The position numbers and the translations under genes are program-made. The notes under the pieces are model-generated. The model was not told the origin of the DNA, did no database searches, and worked only from the letters and a program-made list of their open reading frames with translations. This document shows positions 50,706-59,718 of a stretch of DNA of 64,000 nucleotides, in pieces. The stretch is from positions 289,569 to 353,568 of the forward strand of contig NZ_MAQX01000034.1 of the NCBI RefSeq assembly GCF_001682865.1, read 5' to 3'. This stretch comes from Bacillus sp. FJAT-26390 (GTDB taxonomy: Bacteria; Bacillota; Bacilli; Paenibacillales; Paenibacillaceae). Every line of letters begins with the position of its first letter. The stretch's first letter is position 1.

Positions 50706-52781
50706 TTATTCATTTGCTGCGTTTTGGTTTGTATCCTCTGCTCCGTTAGCACCGGCATTGGCATCGGCATTGTCTGCCGCCTTCTTCTTAGGCACGCCAT
50801 ACAAGCCTATCTCCTGATCATACGCGTCAAAAATCTTACGTGCGATAGGCGAAGCGCCATAACCGCCGAAGCCGCCATCCGGAATAACAACCGCTACAGC
50901 AAGCTTAGGCTTATCCGCAGGCGCGTAGGCGATAAATACCGCGTTCTCTGCGGTACGTCCCGCAACCGATTGCTCCGAGGTTCCTGTTTTCCGTCTATAG
51001 GTATAATCTACGCCTTCGAATCCTTGTGATTTTACCTTCGACATCCCTGTTTCGATTTCTTTCCAATATTCAAGAGGGAAATTAACCTCATTCAAAATTT
51101 CGGGCGTGTAGCCTTGAATGACGTTTCCATCCGAATCCTTTATTTCATTAACAAATTGCGGCTTCATCCGTTTGCCGTGATTAGCCAGCATCGCTGCATA
51201 TTGCGTAAGCTGCAAGGTCGTGTAACGTCCTTGCTGACCGAAAGAGGCCTGTATCAGCGCGGACTGCGCACTGCCGCTCTCCGCCTCTTTAAAGTACTCA
51301 ATGATGCCCTTTGTTTCATTAGGCAATCCGCTGCCCGTAAGCACGCCGAGGCCAAACTGCTTCATGTAGCTGTCCCAAATCTCAACGCTGCTCTTGCCCT
51401 TTTGCGAGCCTCTCATGTAAAGCTTGTTGCCGACCATCGCAGCCATGAACGGGTTAGAAGAATTTTCAATCGCCCCTGCTCCGTCAATGCTGCCATAAAT
51501 ATGACCTTGGGAGTTGCCGATATAGGTCTCATAACCTTTTCTTCCGTATGCGAATCTCCCCGTATCCGTATAACGGGTCGTCGTCGTAAACAATTTCTCG
51601 TTCAATCCGATAAGAACGCTAAGCGGCTTCATCGTCGAACCCGGAGGCAGAATGGACGAAGGATGCTCTTTCATCTCATCTTGGGTATACTTTCCGTAAA
51701 CCGTACGGATCGTGCCATTGGATAGGATGTTCGAGAAGTTTTCGTAATCTGCCTGGCTTATGCTTCCGCCTGCCCAAATATTCGGATCGTAATCCGGCAT
51801 GCTTGCCATCGCCACGACCTTGCCGGTATCGACTTCCATCGCTACCGCAAATCCCGTTTGCGCATAAGGCGCACGCTCAAATTTGCTTGTTGATTTTGTT
51901 ATTTTTTTCAATTGATCCATGATGGCAGCTTCCGTGGATAATTGCACGTTTTTATTAATGGTCAGATAAATGTCGGAACCCTTTTCGGGAGTCGTGATTT
52001 GCATCGGGCCAATAATGCGTTCCGCATTGTTGACCGGGTAAGTCTTTAAGCCGTTTTTGCCGCGCAAAATGTCCTGATACATGAACTCAAGACCGTCCAT
52101 GCCCACGTCTTCTTCCTCTAAGTACTGAAGACGCGCGTCCTCTTCCTTCGTCTTTTCCTTGTAGAAATCAACCGTTTCCCGTATGCCTTTATATTTTTTC
52201 AAATAGCCTACGAGTTGTACCGCTATTGAATCCGTGTCGTAGTTCCGAACGCTTTCCTCCATGATGTCGACGCCTTTGAAGGAAGTGCGGTTTTCCATGA
52301 AATAGGCAATTTCATTATTCGTCAAACCAGATTTAATCCGCCTTGGAGTTGAAATATTATTCCGTCTGAAATCGAGGTCCATCTGACGGATGATATCATC
52401 CACTGTCATTTTCTTAGCCGGATCTCCGAATTCATTAAATACCTTTAGCAATTTTTCAGCCATTTCCTTCGCGTTTTCCTTGGCATCCGCCAGCTTAAGC
52501 TCAGGCTGAATGCTGAAATACAAGGACTGGGTTGAAGTTGAATACGCGATCGGGTAACCCGTAGAATCGTAAATATTGCCCCGTATCGGCGGAAGCTTCA
52601 CGCTGCGCGTGCTTTTGTCCAAACCTTCTGCGCTAAGAGTAGGTCCCTCGACGAACTGAAGGATGGCAAGCCGCACGATCAATACGCTGAACAATGCAAA
52701 TGTAATAAAGAAAAATAAATTCAATCGGAACGAAAAGTGACGTCTATTGATAATTTCCCGCTTTTGCGGATCGTCTTGCAC
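50706..52781 (-). CDS. Class B penicillin-binding protein (PBP2-like, transpeptidase)
   Basis: A 691-residue monofunctional transpeptidase: N-terminal membrane anchor (LNLFFFITFALFSVLIVRLA, about 20-40), a PBP dimerisation domain, and the penicillin-binding domain with active-site SxxK in STMK (Ser of PPGSTMKPLSV), SxN in SSNPFM and KTG in RRKTGTSE. B. subtilis relatives are PbpA/PbpH, which elongate the lateral wall. The C-terminus carries an Asn/Ala-rich tail (ADNADANAGANGAED). GTG start six bases after GAGGTGAT. Last gene of an operon with the membrane transglutaminase and a small membrane protein. Confidence 0.92.
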   Translation of the reverse strand: MQDDPQKREIINRRHFSFRLNLFFFITFALFSVLIVRLAILQFVEGPTLSAEGLDKSTRSVKLPPIRGNIYDSTGYPIAYSTSTQSLYFSIQPELKLADAKENAKEMAEKLLKVFNEFGDPAKKMTVDDIIRQMDLDFRRNNISTPRRIKSGLTNNEIAYFMENRTSFKGVDIMEESVRNYDTDSIAVQLVGYLKKYKGIRETVDFYKEKTKEEDARLQYLEEEDVGMDGLEFMYQDILRGKNGLKTYPVNNAERIIGPMQITTPEKGSDIYLTINKNVQLSTEAAIMDQLKKITKSTSKFERAPYAQTGFAVAMEVDTGKVVAMASMPDYDPNIWAGGSISQADYENFSNILSNGTIRTVYGKYTQDEMKEHPSSILPPGSTMKPLSVLIGLNEKLFTTTTRYTDTGRFAYGRKGYETYIGNSQGHIYGSIDGAGAIENSSNPFMAAMVGNKLYMRGSQKGKSSVEIWDSYMKQFGLGVLTGSGLPNETKGIIEYFKEAESGSAQSALIQASFGQQGRYTTLQLTQYAAMLANHGKRMKPQFVNEIKDSDGNVIQGYTPEILNEVNFPLEYWKEIETGMSKVKSQGFEGVDYTYRRKTGTSEQSVAGRTAENAVFIAYAPADKPKLAVAVVIPDGGFGGYGASPIARKIFDAYDQEIGLYGVPKKKAADNADANAGANGAEDTNQNAANE

Positions 52782-52832
52782 GTCTTATCACCTCATAACC
52801 CATTCATAAATTTTAAACCGCTCATGGCTTCG

Positions 52833-53996
52833 CTATGCGTCACGAATATGAGTATCATCAAATGACGGCGGATTAAACCAATCCCCTGCGTTTGCCCAAG
52901 TGGCATCCAGCGGAATCCAGCCTCCTTCGCCTTCACCAATACGCACTTCGTTCCAAGCATGCGGGCCAAAACCGCCGCGACCGTCGGCGCCCATGCCCGT
53001 TACGACTCGCACTTCAAGACCTGCCGATCTAGCCATTACCGCATATAAACGAGCTATATCTATACATACGCCTTTGCGCGTATCAAAAGTTTCGGGCGGA
53101 GTTTGTTCTTTCCAAATACCCTGTTCCTCATAATTACGGGCTTTATCATAGTCGTAAGCAATTCTTGTGCCCAGCCACTCGTAAAGGCTGCGTGCCTTAT
53201 CCTCATTCGAAACCGCATCCTTTGTCACATGAAGCGCGGCCTGTTCGATATCCTCAGGAATGGCATAATCAATAATCTCATATTTGCGCTGTAAAATTTG
53301 CTGGAACTGTGCTTCTACAGCTTTGGTCAGCACGGGGCCTTGGCCGGCAAGAACATCGCCAGCAACCGGTCTGAGCCATGCGGCCGCTTTGCTGTAAATC
53401 TGCGATTCGGATATTTTGTCGACATACCAGCCGTTTGGAATAAGGGACACATAAACAAACAACAAAGCAACAAATAGGAATGAACGTCCTGCGCCATGCG
53501 CTGCCCCAATGATTGCGCCGGCAGCGCGGCTTGCGATTCTGTTGCCCCGCGTGCCGTCTGCCCGCTCTTCCCTGTTGCCGCGCAGCATACCTTCCACCGC
53601 GCGAGCAACGATAGGCTCCAGAAAAGAGGCTATTGTACGCAGCAGCAAATACCCAAGCAGAAACAAGACGCAGTAGCGCAGCAGTGCAAAATCCCGCATG
53701 CTCGTGAGGAAAGTAAACCATGTTTGCTCTAAGCCGCTAAGCTCATGCAAGGGTACCTTCACGCTTTTAATCAACCACTTCGCTACGACGGGAGATAGTC
53801 GGTTTGTAAGCTGCGCTGCGAGCGCCAAACAAGCGACTAAGACAACGCCCTCCCATACAAAAAAGAAAAGACGCCTCGCAGAACCCGACGCGCCCCTCCG
53901 CAAACCTTGTACAAGAGAACCAAGCAGAAGCAAAAGTACAATAACGGCAATAGGCTCAAGCTCTCTAAACATTTGATCCCAGCTCGTCATAAGCAT
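52833..53996 (-). CDS. Multi-pass membrane protein with C-terminal transglutaminase-like domain
   Basis: A 387-residue protein: four or five N-terminal spans (about 1-185), then a transglutaminase-core domain (about 240-375) with the Cys of TRKGVCIDIARLYAVMARSAG, the His of FGPHAWNEVRIGEG and the Asp of IPLDATWANAG, i.e. the Cys-His-Asp triad. Such domains include crosslinkers and cysteine proteases; the topology suggests the domain faces outward. It starts with ATG overlapping the previous stop (TAATG), and the PBP gene follows 52 bp downstream. Confidence 0.85.
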   Translation of the reverse strand: MLMTSWDQMFRELEPIAVIVLLLLLGSLVQGLRRGASGSARRLFFFVWEGVVLVACLALAAQLTNRLSPVVAKWLIKSVKVPLHELSGLEQTWFTFLTSMRDFALLRYCVLFLLGYLLLRTIASFLEPIVARAVEGMLRGNREERADGTRGNRIASRAAGAIIGAAHGAGRSFLFVALLFVYVSLIPNGWYVDKISESQIYSKAAAWLRPVAGDVLAGQGPVLTKAVEAQFQQILQRKYEIIDYAIPEDIEQAALHVTKDAVSNEDKARSLYEWLGTRIAYDYDKARNYEEQGIWKEQTPPETFDTRKGVCIDIARLYAVMARSAGLEVRVVTGMGADGRGGFGPHAWNEVRIGEGEGGWIPLDATWANAGDWFNPPSFDDTHIRDA

Positions 53997-54445
53997 TACC
54001 CATTCTGCTTCGCTTGGTCGATAAAGGCTTGAATCGCACTGTTAACATCCAATTTGCCAAGCTCGGTTCCCCGGAATGATACGGAAACCTCGCTCGCACC
54101 CGGCTCTCCGGTAAGTTCAACGTTTTTCGTTTTTACCGTAAAGGTTCCATCCGAGTTCGTCACGAAGGCAGCGTCCTTTGCCTCGCCTACCATGGCATTA
54201 ACCGCTTCCTGCTTCAACGTGTCTACCGCGGTTGTGCCGATCGCCTTCAGGTCATCCATGCTATAGCCGCTGTACACGACAATGCCAAGCACGATTGCTG
54301 CAACGATCGCCCATTTCAAGACGGTTTTCACGATTCTGACGATAAGGAATAGCACGATGAGCGCAATGACAAGCACTAGCCAATGTTCTTTGAAAAAAGT
54401 TGTCCACGTATCCAAATCATAGGTAGAAAAATTCAAAAAATCCAA
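53996..54445 (-). CDS. Small membrane protein of an envelope operon
   Basis: A 149-residue protein with one or two N-terminal hydrophobic helices (LVLVIALIVLFLIVRIV, WAIVAAIVLGIVVYSGYSM) and a C-terminal mostly beta region (VTNSDGTFTVKTKNVELTG, SVSFRGTELGKLDV). No family recognised. TTG start after GGAGGGGATC. Its stop overlaps the start of the membrane transglutaminase gene (TAATG), implying translational coupling and a related function. Confidence 0.72.
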   Translation of the reverse strand: MDFLNFSTYDLDTWTTFFKEHWLVLVIALIVLFLIVRIVKTVLKWAIVAAIVLGIVVYSGYSMDDLKAIGTTAVDTLKQEAVNAMVGEAKDAAFVTNSDGTFTVKTKNVELTGEPGASEVSVSFRGTELGKLDVNSAIQAFIDQAKQNG

Positions 54446-54606
54446 ACCTGATCCCCTCCATTATACCTCGTACAAAATGCCATTACAAAATATTATAACC
54501 TACGAAATTTAGGGCGTAAACGCTCGCCCCCTTTTTATCCAGACATATCCTGTCCCATAGAAACGTACAAGTATATAAGTATGTATTTGGCAAGGAGGGC
54601 AGCCCT

Positions 54607-55767
54607 GTGAAAACCGCTGTTTGGCTCTATCTATTTCTGTTTATCGCCTTTTTCGATTTGCATGCGCAATACCCGATTTTAACGCCTTTTGCTATCTCCT
54701 TAGGCGCAGCCCCTTCCTTTATCGGACTTATGATGGGCATGTATTCCATTACGCATTTGCCCGGCAATCTTATCGCGGGCTTCGGCGTTGACCGTTACGG
54801 CAGCAGATTTTTTATCGTGTTCAGTCTCATGGCAGCAGGTGTCGTGCTCCTCTTCCAATCGCATGTGACCAATCCTTGGCAGTTGCTCCTGCTTCGCTCC
54901 ATAAGCGGCTTTGTGCTGGCATTTCTGTCGCCTGCGTGTCTCTCGCTGCTGGCCAGAATTACGAGCGACCGAACGCAGCAAGGAAAGCTCATGGCAGGCA
55001 ATGGCCTTGTTCATACGCTTGCATCCGTCGTATCGCCTGCGGCAGGAGCATACCTCGTTGCCAAAATCGGGTTTGCGACCGCATTTACGCTGCTTGGCTG
55101 GGTTCTGATCGTTACATCCGTTTGCGCGCTTTTCTTCATAAAGGATATTCGAGCTAAAGTGGAACCGGCAGCCATTGAAGCGAGCAAAGTGAAAAAGGAG
55201 AAGCTTACGCTAGAGCAATCTACCCCTATCCCATGGCTTGTCTTCTTGCTGCCGGTTGCCGTGAGCTGCGCTCAAGGCATACTCTCGTTCGAGCTGCCGC
55301 TGCTCGCCAAATCGCAAGAAGCGATGATGACGACCGGCCTCTTATTTTCGGTAGTAAGCATCGGGGCGCTCGTTACGCTGAGCATGCTCTTCCTGAACCG
55401 CGTTTCCGCCTATCAGCGTACCTTATGGGGCTCCTTGATTCTTGCCATTATCTATTTTGGCATCGCCTCCGACACGCCTGTGCCGCTCACGGTTATGCTG
55501 CTTTTGGTCGGAATGGCGAAAGGAGTCATTTTGCCAGCGCTGTCAACGCTGTTAATTGAACTTAGCGGCGGAGCCCGCTACGGGCGAACGTTTTCTGTAT
55601 TATCCATCGCTTTCTCAGTAGGCGCATTTATCGGGCCTATGGCCGCCGGACAAGTTCGGGACCATATTTCGCCTTATTACATCGCATTTATCGCGCTCAT
55701 GATCGCCGTAACCGTCCTGCCCTTTCACATTTCGCGCTCACTGTCCTCCCGAACCCATTTTTCGTAG
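54607..55767 (+). CDS. MFS transporter
   Basis: A 386-residue twelve-span major facilitator. The loop between spans 2 and 3 has the MFS motif GFGVDRYGSRFFIVFSL (variant of GxxxDRxGRR) and the start MKTAVWLYLFLFIAFFDLH is a typical N-terminal helix. GTG start after AAGGAGG. Stands alone; substrate not deducible. Confidence 0.88.
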   Translation: MKTAVWLYLFLFIAFFDLHAQYPILTPFAISLGAAPSFIGLMMGMYSITHLPGNLIAGFGVDRYGSRFFIVFSLMAAGVVLLFQSHVTNPWQLLLLRSISGFVLAFLSPACLSLLARITSDRTQQGKLMAGNGLVHTLASVVSPAAGAYLVAKIGFATAFTLLGWVLIVTSVCALFFIKDIRAKVEPAAIEASKVKKEKLTLEQSTPIPWLVFLLPVAVSCAQGILSFELPLLAKSQEAMMTTGLLFSVVSIGALVTLSMLFLNRVSAYQRTLWGSLILAIIYFGIASDTPVPLTVMLLLVGMAKGVILPALSTLLIELSGGARYGRTFSVLSIAFSVGAFIGPMAAGQVRDHISPYYIAFIALMIAVTVLPFHISRSLSSRTHFS

Positions 55768-55899
55768 GCGTGGGTATATGCACAGGGCTAATCTCTCGTA
55801 GGTACATATGATACATTATGGCAGATGACCAGTTGGAAAGCAGGCATTAGCTGAAGGCTGTCATCGTTCTTACGTAAAGGAAAAGGGGTGACTCCATAA

Positions 55900-56019
55900 A
55901 TGTCTGGACATGTAAGCTCCGAAAATCGCGGTTGTGGACACAATGGCTTATCTAATATTGGCATTATTCTCGTATTGTTTATCCTTCTCGTGATCATTGC
56001 GTGCACTTGCTTATATTAG
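55900..56019 (+). CDS. YjcZ-like small sporulation protein
   Basis: A 39-residue peptide: a short polar N-terminus with a Cys (ENRGCGHNGLSN) and a single hydrophobic helix (IGIILVLFILLVIIACTCLY) ending at the stop. This shape and the start-to-helix pattern match the YjcZ family of short Gly/Cys-containing sporulation membrane peptides. AAGGGGTGA sits upstream of the ATG, and a strong terminator follows at once. Confidence 0.75.
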   Translation: MSGHVSSENRGCGHNGLSNIGIILVLFILLVIIACTCLY

Positions 56020-56025
56020 CAAATG

Positions 56026-56054
56026 AGAAAAAGCCTGCCCGCGCAGGCTTTTTC
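56026..56054 (+). terminator. Terminator after the YjcZ-like gene
   Basis: AAAAAGCCTGC/GCAGGCTTTTT, an 11-bp perfect stem with a 4-nt loop and a T-run. Confidence 0.92.
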
Positions 56055-56160
56055 TATTGGTCGCCAAACCATTCGGCTATCGGTAAAATTGAAAATCGGT
56101 GGTAAACTATACGTACGCAGCTAGCTTCCTGCCACTAATCACTTACCCGAGGTGACTACA

Positions 56161-56532
56161 ATGAATATCGCCATAATCGTAGAAGGAAAAAATGACAAAT
56201 CTCGGCTAAAGCGCGTCCTCCATCCCGATGTGCCGATTTATTGCACGTTCGGCACGCCCGGTTCCGAGCAGCTGGACAAGCTTCGCAAGCAGGTGGGGCA
56301 TGATCAAGCTTACATTTTTACCGACAACGATTCCTCCGGCAAAAGAATTCGCTACCTGCTGCGCGACGTTTTTCCCGATGCTGAACATATTTACACCCGC
56401 AGAGGCTACTCCGGGGTCGAGCACACGCCTTTGGAATATTTAATCGAGCAATTAGAAAAAGCGGGGCTCGATGCGCATATTTTGTACCCTGCGCAGAGTC
56501 CCGCTTCGATTTGGAGCAAAGATGAATTTTAA
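56161..56532 (+). CDS. Toprim-domain protein
   Basis: A 123-residue stand-alone Toprim domain: the catalytic Glu in VEGKNDKSRL at the start, then the DxD in FTDNDSSGKRIR, as in RNase M5 and OLD-type proteins. It lacks the second domain of RNase M5, so it may be a compact nuclease or an RNA-binding variant. ATG 56161 is four to five bases after GAGGTGA; a GTG three codons earlier overlaps that site. Convergent with the SCO gene; the two stop codons overlap. Confidence 0.82.
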   Translation: MNIAIIVEGKNDKSRLKRVLHPDVPIYCTFGTPGSEQLDKLRKQVGHDQAYIFTDNDSSGKRIRYLLRDVFPDAEHIYTRRGYSGVEHTPLEYLIEQLEKAGLDAHILYPAQSPASIWSKDEF

Positions 56533-57134
56533 AGGATTTTGTTTAACTCCGCTACGATTTGGTCAGCTGTCAATTCCTCTTTGCTGCCATCGATCCATTT
56601 GCGTATTTGGCCGTCTTTATCAACAATCGTAATCGCATTCGTATGCATAAATGAGCCATCCTCGTTTTTGATTACGCCAACGCCAAAGTCCTTGGCAAGC
56701 TGCATCGTCTTCGCTTCATCGCCGCGGAGGAACCGCCAGCCGTTAAAATCGGCAAAATGGCGCTCTGCAAAGTCGCGGATAACCTCCGGCGTATCCCGAA
56801 CCGGATCGAATGTAATGGAGATGAGCTCAGCCTTCGTGCCGAGCTTGCCCTCTGCCTCAAGCTGATCCTGTACCTGCGAGAGCAGGAAGGTCGTCGGCGG
56901 ACATACATCCGGGCAATTGGCAAAGTAGAAATAAACGATGCGCGCCTTGCCGTTTGTGGATGCGAGCGTTACCTCGTTCCCGTCAAGGTCCGACAGCTCA
57001 AAAGCCGGGGCTGCCATCTCGATAGGAAGCGTCTGCTTCTCCGGCATGCCGTATGTTATAAATAAATAAATGCCCATAGCTGCACATAGCGCAAGAACGG
57101 CTATCTTGAAGCTATGCTTTTTTACAAATTCCAC
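56529..57134 (-). CDS. SCO1/SenC family protein
   Basis: A 201-residue exported/membrane-anchored thioredoxin-fold protein. A membrane anchor (IAVLALCAAMGIYLFITYG, about 10-30) is followed by the copper motif FANCPDVCPPTTF (CxxxC) and the ligand His in FMHTNAITIVD. It delivers copper to the CuA site of cytochrome oxidase. GTG start. Downstream of ctaB on the same strand, which fits an oxidase-assembly operon. Confidence 0.92.
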   Translation of the reverse strand: MEFVKKHSFKIAVLALCAAMGIYLFITYGMPEKQTLPIEMAAPAFELSDLDGNEVTLASTNGKARIVYFYFANCPDVCPPTTFLLSQVQDQLEAEGKLGTKAELISITFDPVRDTPEVIRDFAERHFADFNGWRFLRGDEAKTMQLAKDFGVGVIKNEDGSFMHTNAITIVDKDGQIRKWIDGSKEELTADQIVAELNKIL

Positions 57135-57159
57135 GCCCGTCCACTCCTTAAAGCAATGA

Positions 57160-58017
57160 TTATGATCCCGTCGTATTAAGAATCATGGCAATAAAAATGA
57201 TCATTAAATAATTGACCGAGATAAGAAAGTTTGTTTTGGCCCATTTCTCCGTATCCTTGGCACCAGTTCCGCGCAGCGTATGGACAAGCCATACCCCGCC
57301 TCCCAGAATCGATATGATTAGAAAATAAATGCCTACGTATCCATACGTGTAAAAGAAGATTCCAGTTGGCAGCAGCAGCAAAATGTAAGGAATCATTTGC
57401 AGCTTTGTCCGTTTGATTCCCTTCACGACAGGCAGCAAAGGAAAACCTGCCGCGCGGTACTCCTCTACTCTGCGAATCGCAAGCGACCAGAAATGAGCTG
57501 GCTGCCATAGGAACAACAAAGCAAACAAGATCCAAGCCCCAGCGTCAATCTCATTGGTTACCGCGCAGTATCCGATAACAGGCGGCATGGCGCCTGAGAT
57601 TCCGCCTACCGACGTGCTCCATGTCGACGTCCGCTTCAGCCACATCGTATAAATCACGATATACACGAACCATCCGAGCAGCCCAAGCCAGCCCGACAGC
57701 GGATTTACAAGCGCGAACAAGATGAGCAGTCCCACGAGTCCTAAAATAATTCCGTAAAGCAATACCGTCCCTGGTTGCATCCGACCGGTTGGCAGCGCGC
57801 GATCCTTCGTACGCTCCATTTTCAAATCGAGTTCCCGATCCCAATAATTATTAATGACGGTGGCCGACGCTATCGTCAAGGTTGAACCGACTAGCGCCCA
57901 TATGAGCAATAGGACATCAACGTCCCATTTAGAAGCAACCAAGAAGCCACCTAGCGCAGCAAACACATTAAGTCGAAGTAGCCGCGGTTTTGTCAATGCA
58001 ATTAAGTCTTTCAGCAC
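57160..58017 (-). CDS. ctaB: Protoheme IX farnesyltransferase CtaB
   Basis: A 285-residue UbiA-family enzyme with about eight spans. The catalytic Asp-rich loop is NNYWDRELDLKMERTKDRAL (the NxxxDxxxD motif), with the second Asp region after LPTGRMQPGT. It attaches farnesyl to heme B to make heme O, the substrate of CtaA (at 34.7 kb). GTG start after GGAGG. The SCO gene follows 25 bp downstream. Confidence 0.94.
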   Translation of the reverse strand: MLKDLIALTKPRLLRLNVFAALGGFLVASKWDVDVLLLIWALVGSTLTIASATVINNYWDRELDLKMERTKDRALPTGRMQPGTVLLYGIILGLVGLLILFALVNPLSGWLGLLGWFVYIVIYTMWLKRTSTWSTSVGGISGAMPPVIGYCAVTNEIDAGAWILFALLFLWQPAHFWSLAIRRVEEYRAAGFPLLPVVKGIKRTKLQMIPYILLLLPTGIFFYTYGYVGIYFLIISILGGGVWLVHTLRGTGAKDTEKWAKTNFLISVNYLMIIFIAMILNTTGS

Positions 58018-58278
58018 GAAGCGAGCCTCCCGAGTTATGCGACAAGACGCCTGTGGCGTCTATCATCCATTGATGAATCGTTTTTAATCATACCGAAAAA
58101 AGAATGCAATGACAACGTTCGACGGCTTTGTTCATCATTTTGCCACGCAAATTGTGACAAATCATTTAGTAACCATTTTGGTGGGCGCCGAGTACTATGG
58201 CTATATAGTTTGATGCCTATGTCGCTCCGCGCATCAAACCTATCTAATGTATGCGAAGGGAAGTGAACCGTTAAGTCC

Positions 58279-58701
58279 ATGGCAGTCATTAAAACGAATT
58301 CCGCGGATACGAACATGCTCGCCAGGCTCATGCGCGCAGAGGCTGAAGGCGAAGGCGAGCTCGGGATGCTTATGGTTGGCAATGTCGGCGTAAACCGCGT
58401 ACTTGGTAATTGCTTGGACTTCAGAAACATCCGATCCATACCAGATATGGTATACCAAAGCCCAGGCGGCTTCGAGGCGACGACCAAAGGTTACTTTTAC
58501 CAAAGTGCACGCGACAAGGATATTCGGTTGGCGGAGCGAGTCATCAATGGCGAGCGTCAACGCCCGGCTTCAAACGCGCTATGGTTTTTCCGTCCAGCAG
58601 GCGACTGCCCTGACACATGGTATGACCAAGGCAACAGCGGAAGATATAAAGCGCACTGCTTCTTTGTTCCTACGCAAGGAGATTGTCCCGCCGTTTATTA
58701 A
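58279..58701 (+). CDS. cwlJ: Cell-wall hydrolase CwlJ
   Basis: A 140-residue SleB/CwlJ-type cortex-lytic enzyme without signal peptide: LMRAEAEGEGELGMLMVGNV contains the probable catalytic Glu, followed by YQSPGGFEATTKGYFYQ and ALWFFRPAGDCP. CwlJ is made in the mother cell and sits at the coat-cortex boundary, dependent on GerQ. The next gene, gerQ, is 37 bp downstream. The pairing is the usual cwlJ-gerQ arrangement in Bacillales. Confidence 0.92.
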   Translation: MAVIKTNSADTNMLARLMRAEAEGEGELGMLMVGNVGVNRVLGNCLDFRNIRSIPDMVYQSPGGFEATTKGYFYQSARDKDIRLAERVINGERQRPASNALWFFRPAGDCPDTWYDQGNSGRYKAHCFFVPTQGDCPAVY

Positions 58702-58738
58702 ATTCAATTTCTAAGATGTGAAAGTGAGGAAATTTAAA

Positions 58739-59326
58739 ATGTCTAACGGTTATGGCTACAAAAATCAGGTAAGTCCGGCAAATGTAGGTCCAACACAAGG
58801 CTTCGGCGGGTATGGCTATCCTATGGCCGGGCAAGCAACTACGTTTCCTGTAGCTGGTCAGGCAGCGCCGTTCCCAACTGCGATGCCGATGCAGCAAATG
58901 CCTATGCAACAAATGCCGATGCAGCAAATGCAAATGCAGCAAATGCCTCCCGCTTCCGTGCCAAGCGGCGCTTTTGTTACGCCATCTGGCGGCAATATCG
59001 TTACGCTTCCGGCGGTAGAGGAATCCTATGTAGAAAACATTTTGCGCTTAAACCGAGGAAAGATGGCAACGTTCTATATGACATACGAAAACAATCGTGA
59101 ATGGAATGCCAAGATCTTCAAAGGAATCATCGAGGCTGCCGGACGCGATCACATCATCATCAGCGATCCGACAACCGGTATGCGTTACTTACTTTTGACG
59201 CTTAATTTGGACTATATCACCTTCGATGAGCCAATCGCTTATGAATACCCCTTCCAAGGCGGCGTAGTCAACTCCTCAACTCCTCTTGGCATGGCTACAA
59301 TCGGCACTGCGAATTCCAGCCGTTAA
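58739..59326 (+). CDS. gerQ: Spore coat protein GerQ
   Basis: A 195-residue GerQ protein: a Gly/Tyr-rich start (SNGYGYKNQVSPANVG), a Met-Gln-Pro repeat region (MQQMP motifs, about residues 45-75) and the conserved C-terminal domain (YVENILRLNRGKMATFYMTY, RDHIIISDPTTGMRYLL). GerQ anchors CwlJ in the spore and is crosslinked during coat maturation. ATG 58739 follows GTGAGGA; a GTG at 58718 overlaps the site. Downstream of cwlJ. Confidence 0.93.
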   Translation: MSNGYGYKNQVSPANVGPTQGFGGYGYPMAGQATTFPVAGQAAPFPTAMPMQQMPMQQMPMQQMQMQQMPPASVPSGAFVTPSGGNIVTLPAVEESYVENILRLNRGKMATFYMTYENNREWNAKIFKGIIEAAGRDHIIISDPTTGMRYLLLTLNLDYITFDEPIAYEYPFQGGVVNSSTPLGMATIGTANSSR

Positions 59327-59631
59327 TCGGGTGATGCCGCGCTGCTGCTCGGATGTGCCGGCTTAAATGTCCAGATATGCAGCTTCGCAGGTCCGCCAAC
59401 GATCCACTCCGATACCCGGAACCAAGGAGAACGCTCATTGCAGCGTTCTTTTTTGATTTGCTCCGCTTGCTCCTCGCTTGCCGCGTTCCATACCTCCACG
59501 AATAGGCCGGGCTGATCTGTTCCTTCATATAATTGCACATCATGGCCTTCTTCGAGCAGCTTGTTCGAATAAATAAGATATTGCTCCCGCCATTCCTCGG
59601 AAATCCGGTATTCCGCAAAACAAATATACAT
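59323..59631 (-). CDS. Small conserved hypothetical protein, possible dimeric alpha/beta barrel
   Basis: A 102-residue protein: a start strand (YICFAEYRISEEWREQYLIY), a helix, then LFVEVWNAASEEQAEQIKKE and WIVGGPAKLHIWTFKP. The pattern of two beta-alpha-beta units resembles ABM/EthD-type ferredoxin-like dimers but this is by eye. ATG follows AAAGGAG. It overlaps gerQ's end tail-to-tail by a few bases. Function unknown. Confidence 0.7.
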   Translation of the reverse strand: MYICFAEYRISEEWREQYLIYSNKLLEEGHDVQLYEGTDQPGLFVEVWNAASEEQAEQIKKERCNERSPWFRVSEWIVGGPAKLHIWTFKPAHPSSSAASPD

Positions 59632-59718
59632 TGCCTTCAGTCTCCTTTTGCTTTCATTGATAAAGTTCCCCCGCTCCGTCGATACTACACCTAATCATTT
59701 GATTTAGGAGGACTCGAC

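Noticed and set aside
58018..58278. RNA gene or regulatory element between ctaB and cwlJ
   Set aside because: No convincing hairpin-T-run, leader or promoter could be read; the gap is plain.
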